Shown: positions 8,654-16,867, counted from the first letter of the stretch. The stretch is DNA of 33,012 nt from an uncultured Clostridia bacterium (GCA_947176035.1 CAMWPJ010000010.1:1-33012); one strand, 5' to 3'. Notes: generated by a model not told the origin, from the sequence alone. Translations and numbers: made by a program.

Positions 8654-8788
8654 ATGAAGAGAACTTTCCAGCCTAAGAAGAGACATGCTCAGAAGGAGCA
8701 CGGTTTCAGAAAAAGAATGTCAACAAGAAATGGTAGAAAGGTACTTGCTCGCCGTCGTGCAAAGGGCAGAAAGAAGCTTTCTTACTAA
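8654..8788 (+). CDS. rpmH: 50S ribosomal protein L34
   Basis: A 44-codon gene not listed in the ORF track because of its length. The translation starts [13 protein letters not shown] and ends [18 protein letters not shown], the universal L34 pattern: a short, highly basic helix-turn-helix that packs into 23S rRNA of the large subunit. A GGAGTG ribosome binding site lies upstream, and a consensus promoter lies 120 bases away. It precedes rnpA by 21 bases, the near-universal bacterial pairing. In most Firmicutes rpmH sits beside oriC and dnaA; here its left neighbour is mtnN instead. Confidence 0.98.
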   Translation: MKRTFQPKKRHAQKEHGFRKRMSTRNGRKVLARRRAKGRKKLSY

Positions 8789-8809
8789 TTACCGATTGGG
8801 AGTGATTAG

Positions 8810-9142
8810 GTGAAAAGCATAACCTTAAAGGAAAACAAGGATTTTCGCCGCCTCTACTACAGGGGCAAGAGTGACGCGGCACCCTGCCTTGTTACCTATG
8901 TAATGAAAAGCAGACTCGGCAAAACAAGGGTAGGCATTACAAGCGGTAAAAAAATAGGCAATGCAGTTAAACGCAATAGAGCGAGACGGTTAATCCGTGC
9001 CGCTTTTACTGAGTATGAGGACAGGCTCAACGGTGATTATGACATCGTTTTTGTCGCTCGTACAAAAACTGCACAGGTAAAAATGCAGGAAGTGCAAAGG
9101 CAGATGGAGGACCAGCTGAAAAAGCTGGGTGTGCTGAATTGA
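8810..9142 (+). CDS. rnpA: Ribonuclease P protein component
   Basis: This is the protein subunit of RNase P, which with the M1 RNA removes 5' leaders from pre-tRNAs. It has the normal length (110 residues) with the RNR signature [17 protein letters not shown] that contacts P RNA, preceded by a central cleft strand RVGITSGKK. Translation starts at GTG, with GGGAG seven bases upstream. It follows rpmH closely and its last codons overlap the TTG start of yidD in TTGA, indicating translational coupling. The RNA subunit gene is not in this window. Confidence 0.97.
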   Translation: MKSITLKENKDFRRLYYRGKSDAAPCLVTYVMKSRLGKTRVGITSGKKIGNAVKRNRARRLIRAAFTEYEDRLNGDYDIVFVARTKTAQVKMQEVQRQMEDQLKKLGVLN

Positions 9143-9387
9143 AAAAGCTAATTAAAAAGGTAATGATATTCTTTATAAAGACATATCAGCTGACAATCAG
9201 CCCAAGATTTTCAAATGGCAGCTGCCGATTTACTCCGACCTGCTCACAGTATGCTATAGAAGCTATTGAAATTCATGGAATTTTCAAGGGCGCGCTTTTG
9301 GCAATATGGCGAATTTTAAGGTGTAACCCTTTTTGTAAGGGTGGCTGGGACCCTGTTCCCCCCAAGAAAAGTAAAGAGGATAACTAA
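9139..9387 (+). CDS. yidD: Membrane protein insertion efficiency factor YidD
   Basis: A small (82-residue) membrane-associated protein that helps YidC-dependent insertion. The conserved core is visible: an N-terminal amphipathic segment, then [16 protein letters not shown] with the paired cysteines, [18 protein letters not shown], and a short charged tail. Translation begins at a TTG that overlaps the rnpA stop codon by four bases, and its own stop codon overlaps the yidC ATG by one base (TAATG). The three genes are therefore almost certainly translated in a coupled way. Position between rnpA and yidC is conserved across bacteria. Confidence 0.95.
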   Translation: MKKLIKKVMIFFIKTYQLTISPRFSNGSCRFTPTCSQYAIEAIEIHGIFKGALLAIWRILRCNPFCKGGWDPVPPKKSKEDN

Positions 9388-10442
9388 TGAATAGTATTTT
9401 ACTTTTTGCAAACAACGCTTCGGGTGCTGTGTCAAACGGCATACCGTTTTTTAAGTGGCTGTATTGGATTTTCGGTTATTGTATGAGACTTCTTATGGAG
9501 GTACTTGATAACAAGTATTTTCTTGCGATTGTTATATTTACAATTGCAACCCGTCTTTTGCTTTTACCGCTTAATATCAGACAGCAGAAAACAATGGCTA
9601 AAACCACAAGATTGCAGCCTAAAATCCAGAAAATTCAGAAGAAATATAATGTTCAGGGCGTAACAGATGCAAGAGAGCGTCAGAAAATGCAGCAAAAGCA
9701 GCAGATGGAGATTCAGGATCTTTATTCAAGAGAGGGTCATAACCCTATGCAGATGGGCTGCGGACCAATGCTTTTCCAGATGGTATTTCTTATGGGTATT
9801 ATCGGTATTATCTATTACCCGCTGCCTTATGTTTTGGGACTCAGTAATTTTAATGACAATGCACAGGCAATCAGTGATGTGATTATGCCTATTTATCAAA
9901 ATCTTATTGGAGATCCGGATGCTAAGGTAATGTATTTCCAGCTTAATATTCTGGAGAATTTTGATGCGTACAGGGAAACACTTATGACAAGCTTCCCTGA
10001 TATCTTTACTGCTGAAAAGTGTGATATGATATCTGTATATCGTGACAGCATGAATCTGTTTGGTCTTGATATGACAGCAGTACCGCATCTAAAGGGTAAC
10101 ACGCAGGGAATGATTATTTTAATTCCTATCCTGTGTCTTGTAACATCACTTGGTTCAAGCGTTGTGTCAATGATAATTCAAAAGAAAAACAATCCTGCAG
10201 CACAGCAGCAGGCACAGCAAATGATGCTGATGATGCTGATGATGCCTTTCTTCTCATTTTATATTTCATTTAAGGTAACAGCAGCAGTAGGTTTTTACTG
10301 GATTATTTCTAACCTTGTTGCAATTTTGCAGCAGATATTCATTTTCAAGCAGTATCCGCCGAGAAAAACACAGGCAAGACTAATGATTGATAACACAATC
10401 GAGCGCCGTTCTCGCGAGGAGAATGTTAAGAAAATTAAATAA
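9387..10442 (+). CDS. yidC: Membrane protein insertase YidC/Oxa1
   Basis: This is the insertase that places proteins in the cytoplasmic membrane, alone or with Sec. The 351 residues show five hydrophobic segments in the Gram-positive YidC plan. The first long helix carries the conserved groove arginine (Arg56 in ATRLLLLPL), and a charged cytoplasmic hairpin (LQPKIQKIQKKY) follows, then GPMLFQMVFLMG and two closing helices ending near SNLVAILQQ. No lipobox is present at the N-terminus, unlike B. subtilis SpoIIIJ. Between the second and third conserved membrane segments there is an extra extracytoplasmic insert of about 80 residues. A Met-rich run, QQMMLMMLMMPFF, precedes the fourth segment. 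It is coupled to yidD and followed by khpB. Confidence 0.96.
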   Translation: MNSILLFANNASGAVSNGIPFFKWLYWIFGYCMRLLMEVLDNKYFLAIVIFTIATRLLLLPLNIRQQKTMAKTTRLQPKIQKIQKKYNVQGVTDARERQKMQQKQQMEIQDLYSREGHNPMQMGCGPMLFQMVFLMGIIGIIYYPLPYVLGLSNFNDNAQAISDVIMPIYQNLIGDPDAKVMYFQLNILENFDAYRETLMTSFPDIFTAEKCDMISVYRDSMNLFGLDMTAVPHLKGNTQGMIILIPILCLVTSLGSSVVSMIIQKKNNPAAQQQAQQMMLMMLMMPFFSFYISFKVTAAVGFYWIISNLVAILQQIFIFKQYPPRKTQARLMIDNTIERRSREENVKKIK

Positions 10443-10457
10443 TTATCGGAGGATTAT

Positions 10458-11396
10458 ATGATAAAGGAATTTATCGGTACCGGTAAAACTATCGACGAGG
10501 CAACCCTTGCGGCAAAGACAGGTCTTAACGCACCTATGACAGCTGATGTTAAGATTGAGGTTGTTGCAATGCCGAAGAAAAAAGTTCTTGGCTTATTCGG
10601 TGGCAGTGATGCACAGGTTAAAGCAAGCTATGACGACGGCAAAAAAGAGAAAAAGCAGCCAAAGCCAAAAAAGAGCAAGCCTGTTCAGGAGCGTAAGCCA
10701 GTTCAGGAAAAAAAGCCTGCTCAGCCAAAGCCTGTTGCCCCTAAAAAGGCTCCGCAGCCAGAAAAACAGGAGCAGGAAATTGAGAAAATCAGCGATAGTG
10801 ATATCGATTTAGATTATGTATGCACATACCTTAAAACTATGATTGACAGCTTTAAGGTTGAGGATGCAAAAATTACAGCAAAGCTTGTTGACGGTGTGGT
10901 TGAGGTTAATGTTGATTGCGATGATTACGGTATTATTATCGGTCGCCGTGGTGAAACACTTGATGCACTTCAGTATTTAACAAGTCTTGCAATTAAGAAG
11001 TCAACGGATAAATATGTAAGAGTTACATTAAATGTCGGTGACTACCGTGCAAAGAGAGAACAGACTCTCAAAGCACTTGCAGTTAAGAATGCAAACTATG
11101 CAATCAGAACAGGCAGAAGATATACCTTTGAGCCGATGAACCCATATGAAAGAAGAATTATTCATACAGCTGTTCAGGAGGTTGAGGGTGCAACATCTCG
11201 TTCTGTAGGCAATGGTATGGACAGAAAGGTTATTATCGAGCCGGAAGGCGGAGTAAGATATTCAAATAACCGCGGTGGCAGAAGAAATAATAGCCGCTCA
11301 GGCTATACTCCTGCAAAGCCGGATCCAAACCGTGAAAAAGTAGTTGACCGTGCAGATATTCCGAAATTCGGAAAAATTGAGGTTAACAAAGACTAA
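10458..11396 (+). CDS. khpB: RNA-binding protein KhpB/Jag (Jag_N, KH, R3H domains)
   Basis: An RNA-binding regulator that in streptococci pairs with KhpA and affects cell elongation and division. Domains in order are: an N-terminal Jag_N domain (about 1-50, with KKKVLGLFGG), a basic, Pro/Gln-rich linker (about 55-110) with repeated KPVQE-type units, a KH domain with the GRRG loop inside IIIGRRGETLDALQYL, and an R3H domain with NPYERRIIH. The last ~40 residues are basic and Gly/Asn-rich. GGAGG lies upstream of the ATG, and it follows yidC by 15 bases. A terminator follows, so the rpmH-to-khpB unit probably ends here. Confidence 0.95.
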   Translation: MIKEFIGTGKTIDEATLAAKTGLNAPMTADVKIEVVAMPKKKVLGLFGGSDAQVKASYDDGKKEKKQPKPKKSKPVQERKPVQEKKPAQPKPVAPKKAPQPEKQEQEIEKISDSDIDLDYVCTYLKTMIDSFKVEDAKITAKLVDGVVEVNVDCDDYGIIIGRRGETLDALQYLTSLAIKKSTDKYVRVTLNVGDYRAKREQTLKALAVKNANYAIRTGRRYTFEPMNPYERRIIHTAVQEVEGATSRSVGNGMDRKVIIEPEGGVRYSNNRGGRRNNSRSGYTPAKPDPNREKVVDRADIPKFGKIEVNKD

Positions 11397-11419
11397 TAAA
11401 AGGGTGACAGAACCCTATT

Positions 11420-11450
11420 AAGGTGGGCACTCGTGTCCACCTTTTTGTTT
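11420..11450 (+). terminator. Intrinsic terminator after khpB
   Basis: A stem of about 10 bp with one G-U pair (AAGGTGGGCA with TGTCCACCTT) is followed by a T-run. A smaller AGGGT/ACCCT hairpin lies just before it. Confidence 0.8.
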
Positions 11451-11482
11451 GTTACAGTTATTATTAATAGGAGGGGTATAAT

Positions 11483-12847
11483 TTGGCAAAGACTATTGCA
11501 GCGGTTGCAACCGGCAACAGCGCTTCGGGAATAGGAGTAATCCGCATAAGCGGTGATGATGCAATTGAAATTGCACAAAAGGTTTTCAAAGCACTTGATG
11601 GTACTCCCCTTTCAGCACTAAAGGGCTACACTGCAAAATTCGGAAATGTTTATGCTGATGGCGAAAGCTTTGATAATGCAGTTGCCCTTGTGTTCAGAAA
11701 TCCTAAGAGCTATACCGGAGAGGACGTTGTGGAGCTTTCTGTTCACGGCGGAATTTTTATTGTTGAAAAAACTCTGGAGGCAGTGTTTGCTGCAGGTGCA
11801 GTTCCTGCACAGGCGGGTGAATTTACAAAAAGAGCTTTTTTGAATGGAAAAATGGACCTGGCACAGGCAGAGGGTGTTGCCGCACTTATTTCTGCTCAGG
11901 GTCAGGAGGCGGCAAAGGCATCCTTCAATTTACTGCAGGGTTCTTTGAGCAATAAAATTTCACAGTTGCTTGACAAAATGATTGAATGCAGTGCATCAAT
12001 GGCTGCATGGGTTGATTATCCTGATGAGGAAATACCTGAGCTTGAAGAGGATGTGCTCAAGCAAGTACTTACAGAATCAAAATCGGCACTTTATGATTTG
12101 ATAAAAAATTACGAAAACGGAATTGTTATGACGCAGGGTGTTGATACTGCAATTGTCGGCAGACCGAATGCCGGAAAATCCACGCTTATGAATATGCTGT
12201 CGGGTGTTGAAAAAAGTATCGTTACTCACATTGAAGGAACTACCCGTGATATTGTTGAAAATTCCGTTCGTCTTGGAAATATGGTTTTGCATCTTTCCGA
12301 TACTGCCGGTATCAGAGAGAGTGAGGATGTTGTTGAATCAATCGGCATAAAGAAAGCTCTTGAAAAGATAGATAGCGCATCACTGATACTTGCAGTTTTT
12401 GACAGTTCTGTACCGCTTAATTCTGATGACAAAATGCTGATTGACAGCTGTAAAAATAAGCCATGTGTGGCTGTTGTTAATAAAACTGATCTTGAATCAA
12501 AAATTGATTTGGCGATTATTCGGTCAAATTTTGACAAAGTGGTTTATATTTCTGCTAAAAATAATGAGGGTACTGCTGAGCTTGAAAAGGCAGTTAAAGA
12601 AATTCTTGGTGTTCAGGGCTTTGATTCCTCACAGCCCATTTTAGCAAATAAAAGACAAAAGCTTTGCGTATCAAATGCCTATAACCATATAAGCCAGGCA
12701 CTTGATGGTGCAGAAATAGGCATTACCTATGACGCAATTAATGTTATGATTGACAGTGCAGTTGATGAGCTGCTGTCACTTACAGGTAAAAAAGCAACGC
12801 AGGAAGTTGTTAATAATATATTTAGTCGTTTTTGTGTCGGCAAATAA
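11483..12847 (+). CDS. mnmE: tRNA modification GTPase MnmE
   Basis: With MnmG it modifies the wobble uridine (C5 position, cmnm5U family) of tRNAs reading split codon boxes, using methylene-tetrahydrofolate and GTP. It is full length at 454 residues. The N-terminal folate-binding domain is followed by a helical domain into which the G domain is inserted. P-loop GRPNAGKS is at 226-233, DTAG at 273-276, NKTD at 333-336, and the terminal FCVGK provides the conserved catalytic cysteine. The start is TTG with a strong AGGAGGGG six bases upstream; no ATG fits. mnmG follows after 36 bases, so complex partners are encoded together. Confidence 0.98.
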   Translation: MAKTIAAVATGNSASGIGVIRISGDDAIEIAQKVFKALDGTPLSALKGYTAKFGNVYADGESFDNAVALVFRNPKSYTGEDVVELSVHGGIFIVEKTLEAVFAAGAVPAQAGEFTKRAFLNGKMDLAQAEGVAALISAQGQEAAKASFNLLQGSLSNKISQLLDKMIECSASMAAWVDYPDEEIPELEEDVLKQVLTESKSALYDLIKNYENGIVMTQGVDTAIVGRPNAGKSTLMNMLSGVEKSIVTHIEGTTRDIVENSVRLGNMVLHLSDTAGIRESEDVVESIGIKKALEKIDSASLILAVFDSSVPLNSDDKMLIDSCKNKPCVAVVNKTDLESKIDLAIIRSNFDKVVYISAKNNEGTAELEKAVKEILGVQGFDSSQPILANKRQKLCVSNAYNHISQALDGAEIGITYDAINVMIDSAVDELLSLTGKKATQEVVNNIFSRFCVGK

Positions 12848-12883
12848 TTTAGCTAATAGATTTTTAATAAACGGAGCAGGTTT

Positions 12884-14749
12884 ATGGAATATTTTTCAGG
12901 AGAATATGATGTAATAGTAATCGGTGCCGGGCATGCAGGAATTGAGGCATGCCTTGCGTCTGCGCGCCTTGGCTGCAGCACAGCAGTATTTACAATTAAC
13001 CTTGATTGGGTTGGCAATATGCCTTGTAATCCGTCAATCGGCGGAACGTCAAAGGGTCATCTTGTGCGTGAGATTGATGCTCTTGGCGGCGAAATGGGCA
13101 AGGCGGCTGATAAATATTCGCTTCAATCCCGTATGCTCAACTTAGGCAAAGGGCCTGCTGTTCATTCACTCAGAGCGCAGATTGACAGACGTGAATACTC
13201 TGCAGGGATGAAGCATACACTTGAGCTGCAGAAAAATCTTGAAATCAGGCAGGGTGAAATCGTAGATATCAAAAAGCTGGATAATGGAATGTGGCAGGTG
13301 AAAACAAGACTTGAGGCATTGTTTACAGCTAAGGCGGTTATTATTGCAACAGGAACTTTTTTGGGCGGAAGAGTATATATTGGTGACATATCATATGAAA
13401 GCGGACCTGACGGAATGTTCCCTGCTGTTGATTTGGCAGCGGCTCTTAAAAATTTGAACATTCCGCTCAGGAGATTCAAGACAGGTACTCCGCCAAGAAT
13501 CAACAGACAGTCAATTGATTTCTCTAATCTTGAAGTTCAGGGTGGTGATGAGGAGACTGTTCCCTTCAGCTTTGATACTGAGAGAGCACCTAAGAACAAG
13601 GTATGCTGTCATATTACTTATACAAATGATGCTACAAAGCAAATTATTCTTGACAATCTGCACAGAAGTCCCATGTATTCAGGCAAAATCGAGGGTAAGG
13701 GACCTCGTTATTGCCCAAGCTTTGAGGATAAAATAGTAAGATTTTCTGACAAACAAAGGCATCAGTTGTTTATTGAACCCTGCGGACTTGAAACTGAGGA
13801 GATGTATTTGCAGGGCTTGTCCTCATCTCTTCCGGAGGATGTTCAGCTTCAATTCATTCATACTATTCCCGGACTTGAGAATGCGCAGGTTATGCGTACA
13901 GCGTATGCGATTGAATATGATTGTGTTGATCCTACAGCACTTAAGGCTACACTTGAATTTAATGATATTGAGGGACTTTATGGTGCGGGTCAGTTCAATG
14001 GTTCAAGCGGATATGAGGAAGCTGCTGCGCAGGGACTGGTTGCAGGTATAAATGCAGCTCTTAAAATCAAAGGAGAGGAGCCATTGATTTTAGACCGGGG
14101 TGGATCGTATATCGGAACACTTATTGATGATCTTGTTACAAAGGGCTGTACAGACCCATACAGAATGATGACAAGCCGAAGTGAATATCGCTTAGTTCTT
14201 AGACAAGATAACGCAGATGTTCGATTAACTCCGTTAGGTTACAAAATAGGCTTGATTTCACGCGCAAGATATGATAAATTTTTATTAAAGGAAGAAAATG
14301 TTAAGGCAGAGTTTAAAAGAATTAGTGAAAAATCACTTCCTTTGACAGAAACCTTGCAGAAGCTCCTTGTTGACTGTGGCACTACTCCGCTGGAGCGTGG
14401 ATGCAAAATGCTTGAGTTAATCAAGCGGCCGCAGGTCACATATAAAGTACTCACTCCTGTTGATGATGACAGACCAGATCTGCCCAAGGAGGTTTTTGAG
14501 CAAGTTGAAATTGCTGTTAAGTATGAGGGGTATATAGCCAGGCAGGAACAGCAAATCAAGGAAATGCGCAGAATAGAGTGCAAAAAAATACCCGAGGATA
14601 TAGATTATAGTTCATTAAAAGGTTTAAGACTTGAGGCAGTTGAAAAACTGTCAAAAATCCGACCTGAAAATTTAGGGCAGGCAAGCAGAATAAGTGGTGT
14701 TAACCCTGCAGATGTTGCTGCACTGAATATAATATTGGAGTCATTATGA
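12884..14749 (+). CDS. mnmG: tRNA uridine-5-carboxymethylaminomethyl modification enzyme MnmG
   Basis: The FAD- and NADH-dependent partner of MnmE in wobble-uridine modification. The 621-residue length is normal. The dinucleotide-binding motif GAGHAG is at residues 14-19, followed by the family signatures [29 protein letters not shown] and the RTAYAIEYD region. The C-terminal helical domain that docks MnmE is intact ([12 protein letters not shown] near the end). It follows mnmE on the same strand. Its TGA stop overlaps the rsmG ATG in ATGA, a classical coupling arrangement seen in many bacteria for this pair. Confidence 0.98.
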   Translation: MEYFSGEYDVIVIGAGHAGIEACLASARLGCSTAVFTINLDWVGNMPCNPSIGGTSKGHLVREIDALGGEMGKAADKYSLQSRMLNLGKGPAVHSLRAQIDRREYSAGMKHTLELQKNLEIRQGEIVDIKKLDNGMWQVKTRLEALFTAKAVIIATGTFLGGRVYIGDISYESGPDGMFPAVDLAAALKNLNIPLRRFKTGTPPRINRQSIDFSNLEVQGGDEETVPFSFDTERAPKNKVCCHITYTNDATKQIILDNLHRSPMYSGKIEGKGPRYCPSFEDKIVRFSDKQRHQLFIEPCGLETEEMYLQGLSSSLPEDVQLQFIHTIPGLENAQVMRTAYAIEYDCVDPTALKATLEFNDIEGLYGAGQFNGSSGYEEAAAQGLVAGINAALKIKGEEPLILDRGGSYIGTLIDDLVTKGCTDPYRMMTSRSEYRLVLRQDNADVRLTPLGYKIGLISRARYDKFLLKEENVKAEFKRISEKSLPLTETLQKLLVDCGTTPLERGCKMLELIKRPQVTYKVLTPVDDDRPDLPKEVFEQVEIAVKYEGYIARQEQQIKEMRRIECKKIPEDIDYSSLKGLRLEAVEKLSKIRPENLGQASRISGVNPADVAALNIILESL

Positions 14750-15456
14750 TAAATTCTGATTTACTTAAAACAGGAGTAAATGAAATTGGGGCAGAACTCG
14801 ATTCCTACGCAATAGATAGATTTGATTCATATGCTGAGCGACTTGTTCGCTGGAATGAGCATGTTAATCTGACCGCTATAACTGATCCGGATGAGATTGT
14901 TATAAAGCATTTTGTTGACAGCCTTTATCCGCTGAGATATGTGCAGATGAAGGCAGGACAGAAGCTTATTGATATCGGAACCGGGGCAGGCTTCCCGGCA
15001 TTGCCGCTTTTGATTGTTAATCCGGGACTGGAAGTTAATTTTGTTGATAGTGTAGGCAAAAAGCTTGGATTTGTTAAAGATGTATTGCGCAATTCGGGCT
15101 TATTTGCAGTTACAACACACCGCCGTGCTGAAGAAATTAGTAAGAATGATGAATATCGCGAACAGTATGACTATGCAACAGCACGAGCTGTTGCACCGCT
15201 CAATATTTTGTGTGAATATGGACTGCCTTTTGTTAAGGTTGGTGGATTATTTATTGCGCTCAAAGGTTCAAGCGGAGAAGAAGAATTGAACAATGCACGC
15301 AATGCAATTAAGATACTTGGCGGTGAGCTTGCTAAGTTTGATGAGTACACTTTGCCAAATGGTGATAAAAGAAGTATTGTGATAATTAGAAAGATATCGC
15401 AGACTCCGACAAAATATCCGAGAAAGTCTAAAAAAATAGACAGCAAGCCACTCTAA
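14746..15456 (+). CDS. rsmG: 16S rRNA (guanine-527-N7)-methyltransferase RsmG
   Basis: A SAM-dependent methyltransferase that makes m7G527 in the 530 loop of 16S rRNA; loss of this enzyme is a known route to low-level streptomycin resistance. It has normal size (236 residues). The Rossmann fold starts at [15 protein letters not shown] (SAM loop, residues about 74-88), preceded by VKHFVDSL-like IKHFVDSL and the N-terminal [11 protein letters not shown] motif. The basic C-terminus ([10 protein letters not shown]) may contact rRNA. It overlaps mnmG by four bases and is followed by a hairpin. Confidence 0.97.
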   Translation: MINSDLLKTGVNEIGAELDSYAIDRFDSYAERLVRWNEHVNLTAITDPDEIVIKHFVDSLYPLRYVQMKAGQKLIDIGTGAGFPALPLLIVNPGLEVNFVDSVGKKLGFVKDVLRNSGLFAVTTHRRAEEISKNDEYREQYDYATARAVAPLNILCEYGLPFVKVGGLFIALKGSSGEEELNNARNAIKILGGELAKFDEYTLPNGDKRSIVIIRKISQTPTKYPRKSKKIDSKPL

Positions 15457-15479
15457 AGTTACATATATATGTCGAAGAC

Positions 15480-15512
15480 AAAGGATTTCCCACGATGGGA
15501 AATCCTTTATTT
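15480..15512 (+). terminator. Intrinsic terminator after rsmG
   Basis: A perfect 12-bp stem (AAAGGATTTCCC with GGGAAATCCTTT) surrounds a five-base loop and is followed by a short T-containing tail. It separates the tRNA modification genes from the partition genes. Confidence 0.75.
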
Positions 15513-15555
15513 CATATAAACAATGTGGTATAGTTATATCAAGGAGATGAGGCGG

Positions 15556-16374
15556 TTGGATCAAATAATTCAAATACCTACCGAAAAATTATTACCAAAC
15601 CCCTATCAGCCAAGAAAGCAGTTTAAAAGTGAGGACATGCTATCTCTTTCAGAGTCGATAAAAGAAAACGGAGTCTTGCAGCCCCTCTTATGCAGACAAA
15701 TCAATAACAGTGATTATTATGAGGTCGTTGCAGGTGAAAGACGACTGCGAGCTTCAATCCTTGCTAATATGCAGACTGTTCCTTGTGTAATAATCGATTG
15801 TGACTATGAGTCAAGTGCTGTATTCTCTATATTGGAGAATATACAGAGAAGTGATCTTGACTTCTTTGAAGAAGCACAGGCAATCAGTCAGCTTATTAAT
15901 CATTTTGGTATGACGCAGGAACAAATAGGGAAAAAACTCGGAAAAAGTCAGTCCTCGCTGTCGAATAAGTTGAGACTGCTCAAATTACCTGTCGATGTAA
16001 GATACTTTATAGAGCATGAAGGGCTTACCGAAAGACATGCACGTGCATTGCTGAGACTTGACAGCGAAAAGGATATGTGGACAACCCTTAAGCTGATAAA
16101 GGAAAAACATCTGAACGTTGAGCAGACAGAAGCTTACATAGATACAATAACAGACAAAAAGATAAAACCACGCAGAAATGTAGTTAAAATCTTTAAGGAT
16201 GTAAGAATTTTTGTTAACACAGTCAATAGAGCTATCCAAACAATGAAGGATGCTGGCATTGATGCAGAATCGGACAAGACCGAAACAGAAGAATATATAG
16301 AATTTCGAGTAAGAATACCAAAGGATGCACAAAATGCTGCACAGAACACGCACAAGTGTACTAACCCTGCTTAA
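15556..16374 (+). CDS. noc: Noc-like ParB/Spo0J-family protein
   Basis: A CTP-binding, site-specific DNA-binding protein of the ParB superfamily. The start is TTG with AAGGAG nine bases upstream; the ORF-track start has no ribosome binding site. Motifs: NPYQPRKQF, the CTP box GERRLRAS (60-67), ENIQRSDLDFFEEAQA, the HTH MTQEQIGKKLGKSQSSLSNK, then LTERHARALLRL. The ERHARAL form and the position between rsmG and parA match Noc (nucleoid occlusion), whereas the downstream paralogue has the SAGHARALL form of Spo0J/ParB. Unlike B. subtilis Noc, the protein begins right at the ParB core and lacks the amphipathic membrane-targeting helix, so the membrane-tethered mechanism is doubtful here. It could be a second partition protein. 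Confidence 0.88.
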   Translation: MDQIIQIPTEKLLPNPYQPRKQFKSEDMLSLSESIKENGVLQPLLCRQINNSDYYEVVAGERRLRASILANMQTVPCVIIDCDYESSAVFSILENIQRSDLDFFEEAQAISQLINHFGMTQEQIGKKLGKSQSSLSNKLRLLKLPVDVRYFIEHEGLTERHARALLRLDSEKDMWTTLKLIKEKHLNVEQTEAYIDTITDKKIKPRRNVVKIFKDVRIFVNTVNRAIQTMKDAGIDAESDKTETEEYIEFRVRIPKDAQNAAQNTHKCTNPA

Positions 16375-16392
16375 AACGGGAAACCGTTTTAA
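16371..16392. terminator. Hairpin overlapping the noc stop codon
   Basis: A perfect 9-bp stem TTAAAACGG/CCGTTTTAA is closed by a GAAA tetraloop and ends in TTTT plus AA. The noc stop codon lies in the left arm. It is a short terminator or stabilising 3' hairpin. Confidence 0.6.
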
Positions 16393-16418
16393 CATATTCT
16401 CCTCTTTTCATCACGTGG

Positions 16419-16446
16419 AAAAAACGGGCGTAAGCTCGTTTTTTCT
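16419..16446. terminator. Intrinsic terminator downstream of noc
   Basis: An 11-bp stem (AAAAAACGGGC with GCTCGTTTTTT, one G-U) is closed by a GTAA tetraloop, with the T-run inside the right arm and A-run in the left, so it may work in both directions. Confidence 0.75.
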
Positions 16447-16489
16447 GCGTTTATAGGGATAAACTATATCGTAATATTATTTCTACTTG

Positions 16490-16505
16490 TGTTTCACGTG
16501 AAATA
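16490..16505. promoter_or_regulatory. parS site 1
   Basis: TGTTTCACGTGAAATA matches the 16-bp Firmicutes parS consensus TGTTTCACGTGAAACA at 15 of 16 positions, with the central CACGTG intact. It is a ParB loading site upstream of parA. Confidence 0.85.
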
Positions 16506-16529
16506 TAACTACTATATATAGAATTTCAT

Positions 16530-16577
16530 ATAAACTATGTTTGTATCAGAATCGTATCGGCTGCTGACATAGTTTAT
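16530..16577. repeat. 11-bp inverted repeat with 26-base loop
   Basis: ATAAACTATGT and its exact complement ACATAGTTTAT flank a 26-base centre. It contains two of the four ATAAACTAT copies. It may be a cruciform or protein-binding dyad. There is no T-run, so it is not a terminator. Confidence 0.5.
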
Positions 16578-16695
16578 TTTTATATTTGATTAGAGCAATA
16601 GATGAAAAATAATATGTTTATGATAAAAAAAGAATTACTATAGTTTATAATTAAGATTAATCCGTTACCTACGCAAAAAATGCTGTAAAACTAAA

Positions 16696-16711
16696 TGTTC
16701 CACGTGAAACA
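16696..16711. promoter_or_regulatory. parS site 2
   Basis: TGTTCCACGTGAAACA matches the degenerate parS consensus TGTTNCACGTGAAACA exactly. Confidence 0.92.
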
Positions 16712-16721
16712 TCTATATATG

Positions 16722-16745
16722 GTATACAGTTTATTATCTGTATAC
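16722..16745. promoter_or_regulatory. Operator-like dyad between parS sites
   Basis: GTATACAG, eight AT-only bases, then CTGTATAC form a perfect inverted repeat with 8-bp arms. It lies between parS sites 2 and 3, about 40 bases upstream of the parA promoter. It could be a regulator site; the protein is unknown. Confidence 0.45.
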
Positions 16746-16767
16746 AAAAGTGAAAAAATTTTCCCAA

Positions 16768-16783
16768 TGTTCCACGTGAAACA
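16768..16783. promoter_or_regulatory. parS site 3, next to the parA promoter
   Basis: TGTTCCACGTGAAACA is identical to parS site 2 and exact to the degenerate consensus. It ends two bases before the -35 box of the parA promoter, so ParB bound here would be expected to affect parAB expression. Confidence 0.92.
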
Positions 16784-16785
16784 TC

Positions 16786-16814
16786 TTGCTCTATGCATTT
16801 ATATGTTGTATAAT
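16786..16814 (+). promoter_or_regulatory. Promoter of parA-parB
   Basis: TTGCTC, a 17-base spacer and TATAAT lie 53 bases upstream of the parA start and directly abut parS site 3. Confidence 0.65.
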
Positions 16815-16867
16815 AATCTGGTATCAGGACCGGCATATCCCCTGCCCTGAATAATGGAGGTGCTGTT

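Larger units (their letters stand above)
16459..16648. repeat. Four copies of the 9-mer ATAAACTAT in the pre-parA gap
   Basis: The motif ATAAACTAT occurs at 16459 and 16530 on the plus strand and, reversed, at 16569 and 16640. The two forward copies are 71 bases apart and the two reverse copies are also 71 bases apart, so the set is symmetric about 16553. It does not match a DnaA box or the known Noc site. The AT-rich stretch holds no gene. Confidence 0.55.

Noticed and set aside
10180-10240. Met/Gln-rich repeat in yidC as a tandem repeat or frameshift
   Set aside because: The frame is intact and similar Met-rich stretches occur in other YidC proteins; no evidence of an artefact.
16407-16422. 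Possible fourth parS around CACGTG
   Set aside because: Only half of the flanking positions match the consensus, and the sequence leads into a terminator stem.
16375-16867. The pre-parA gap as oriC
   Set aside because: It is AT-rich with dyads, but I found no TTATCCACA-type DnaA boxes and no dnaA gene nearby; parS sites alone do not make an origin.
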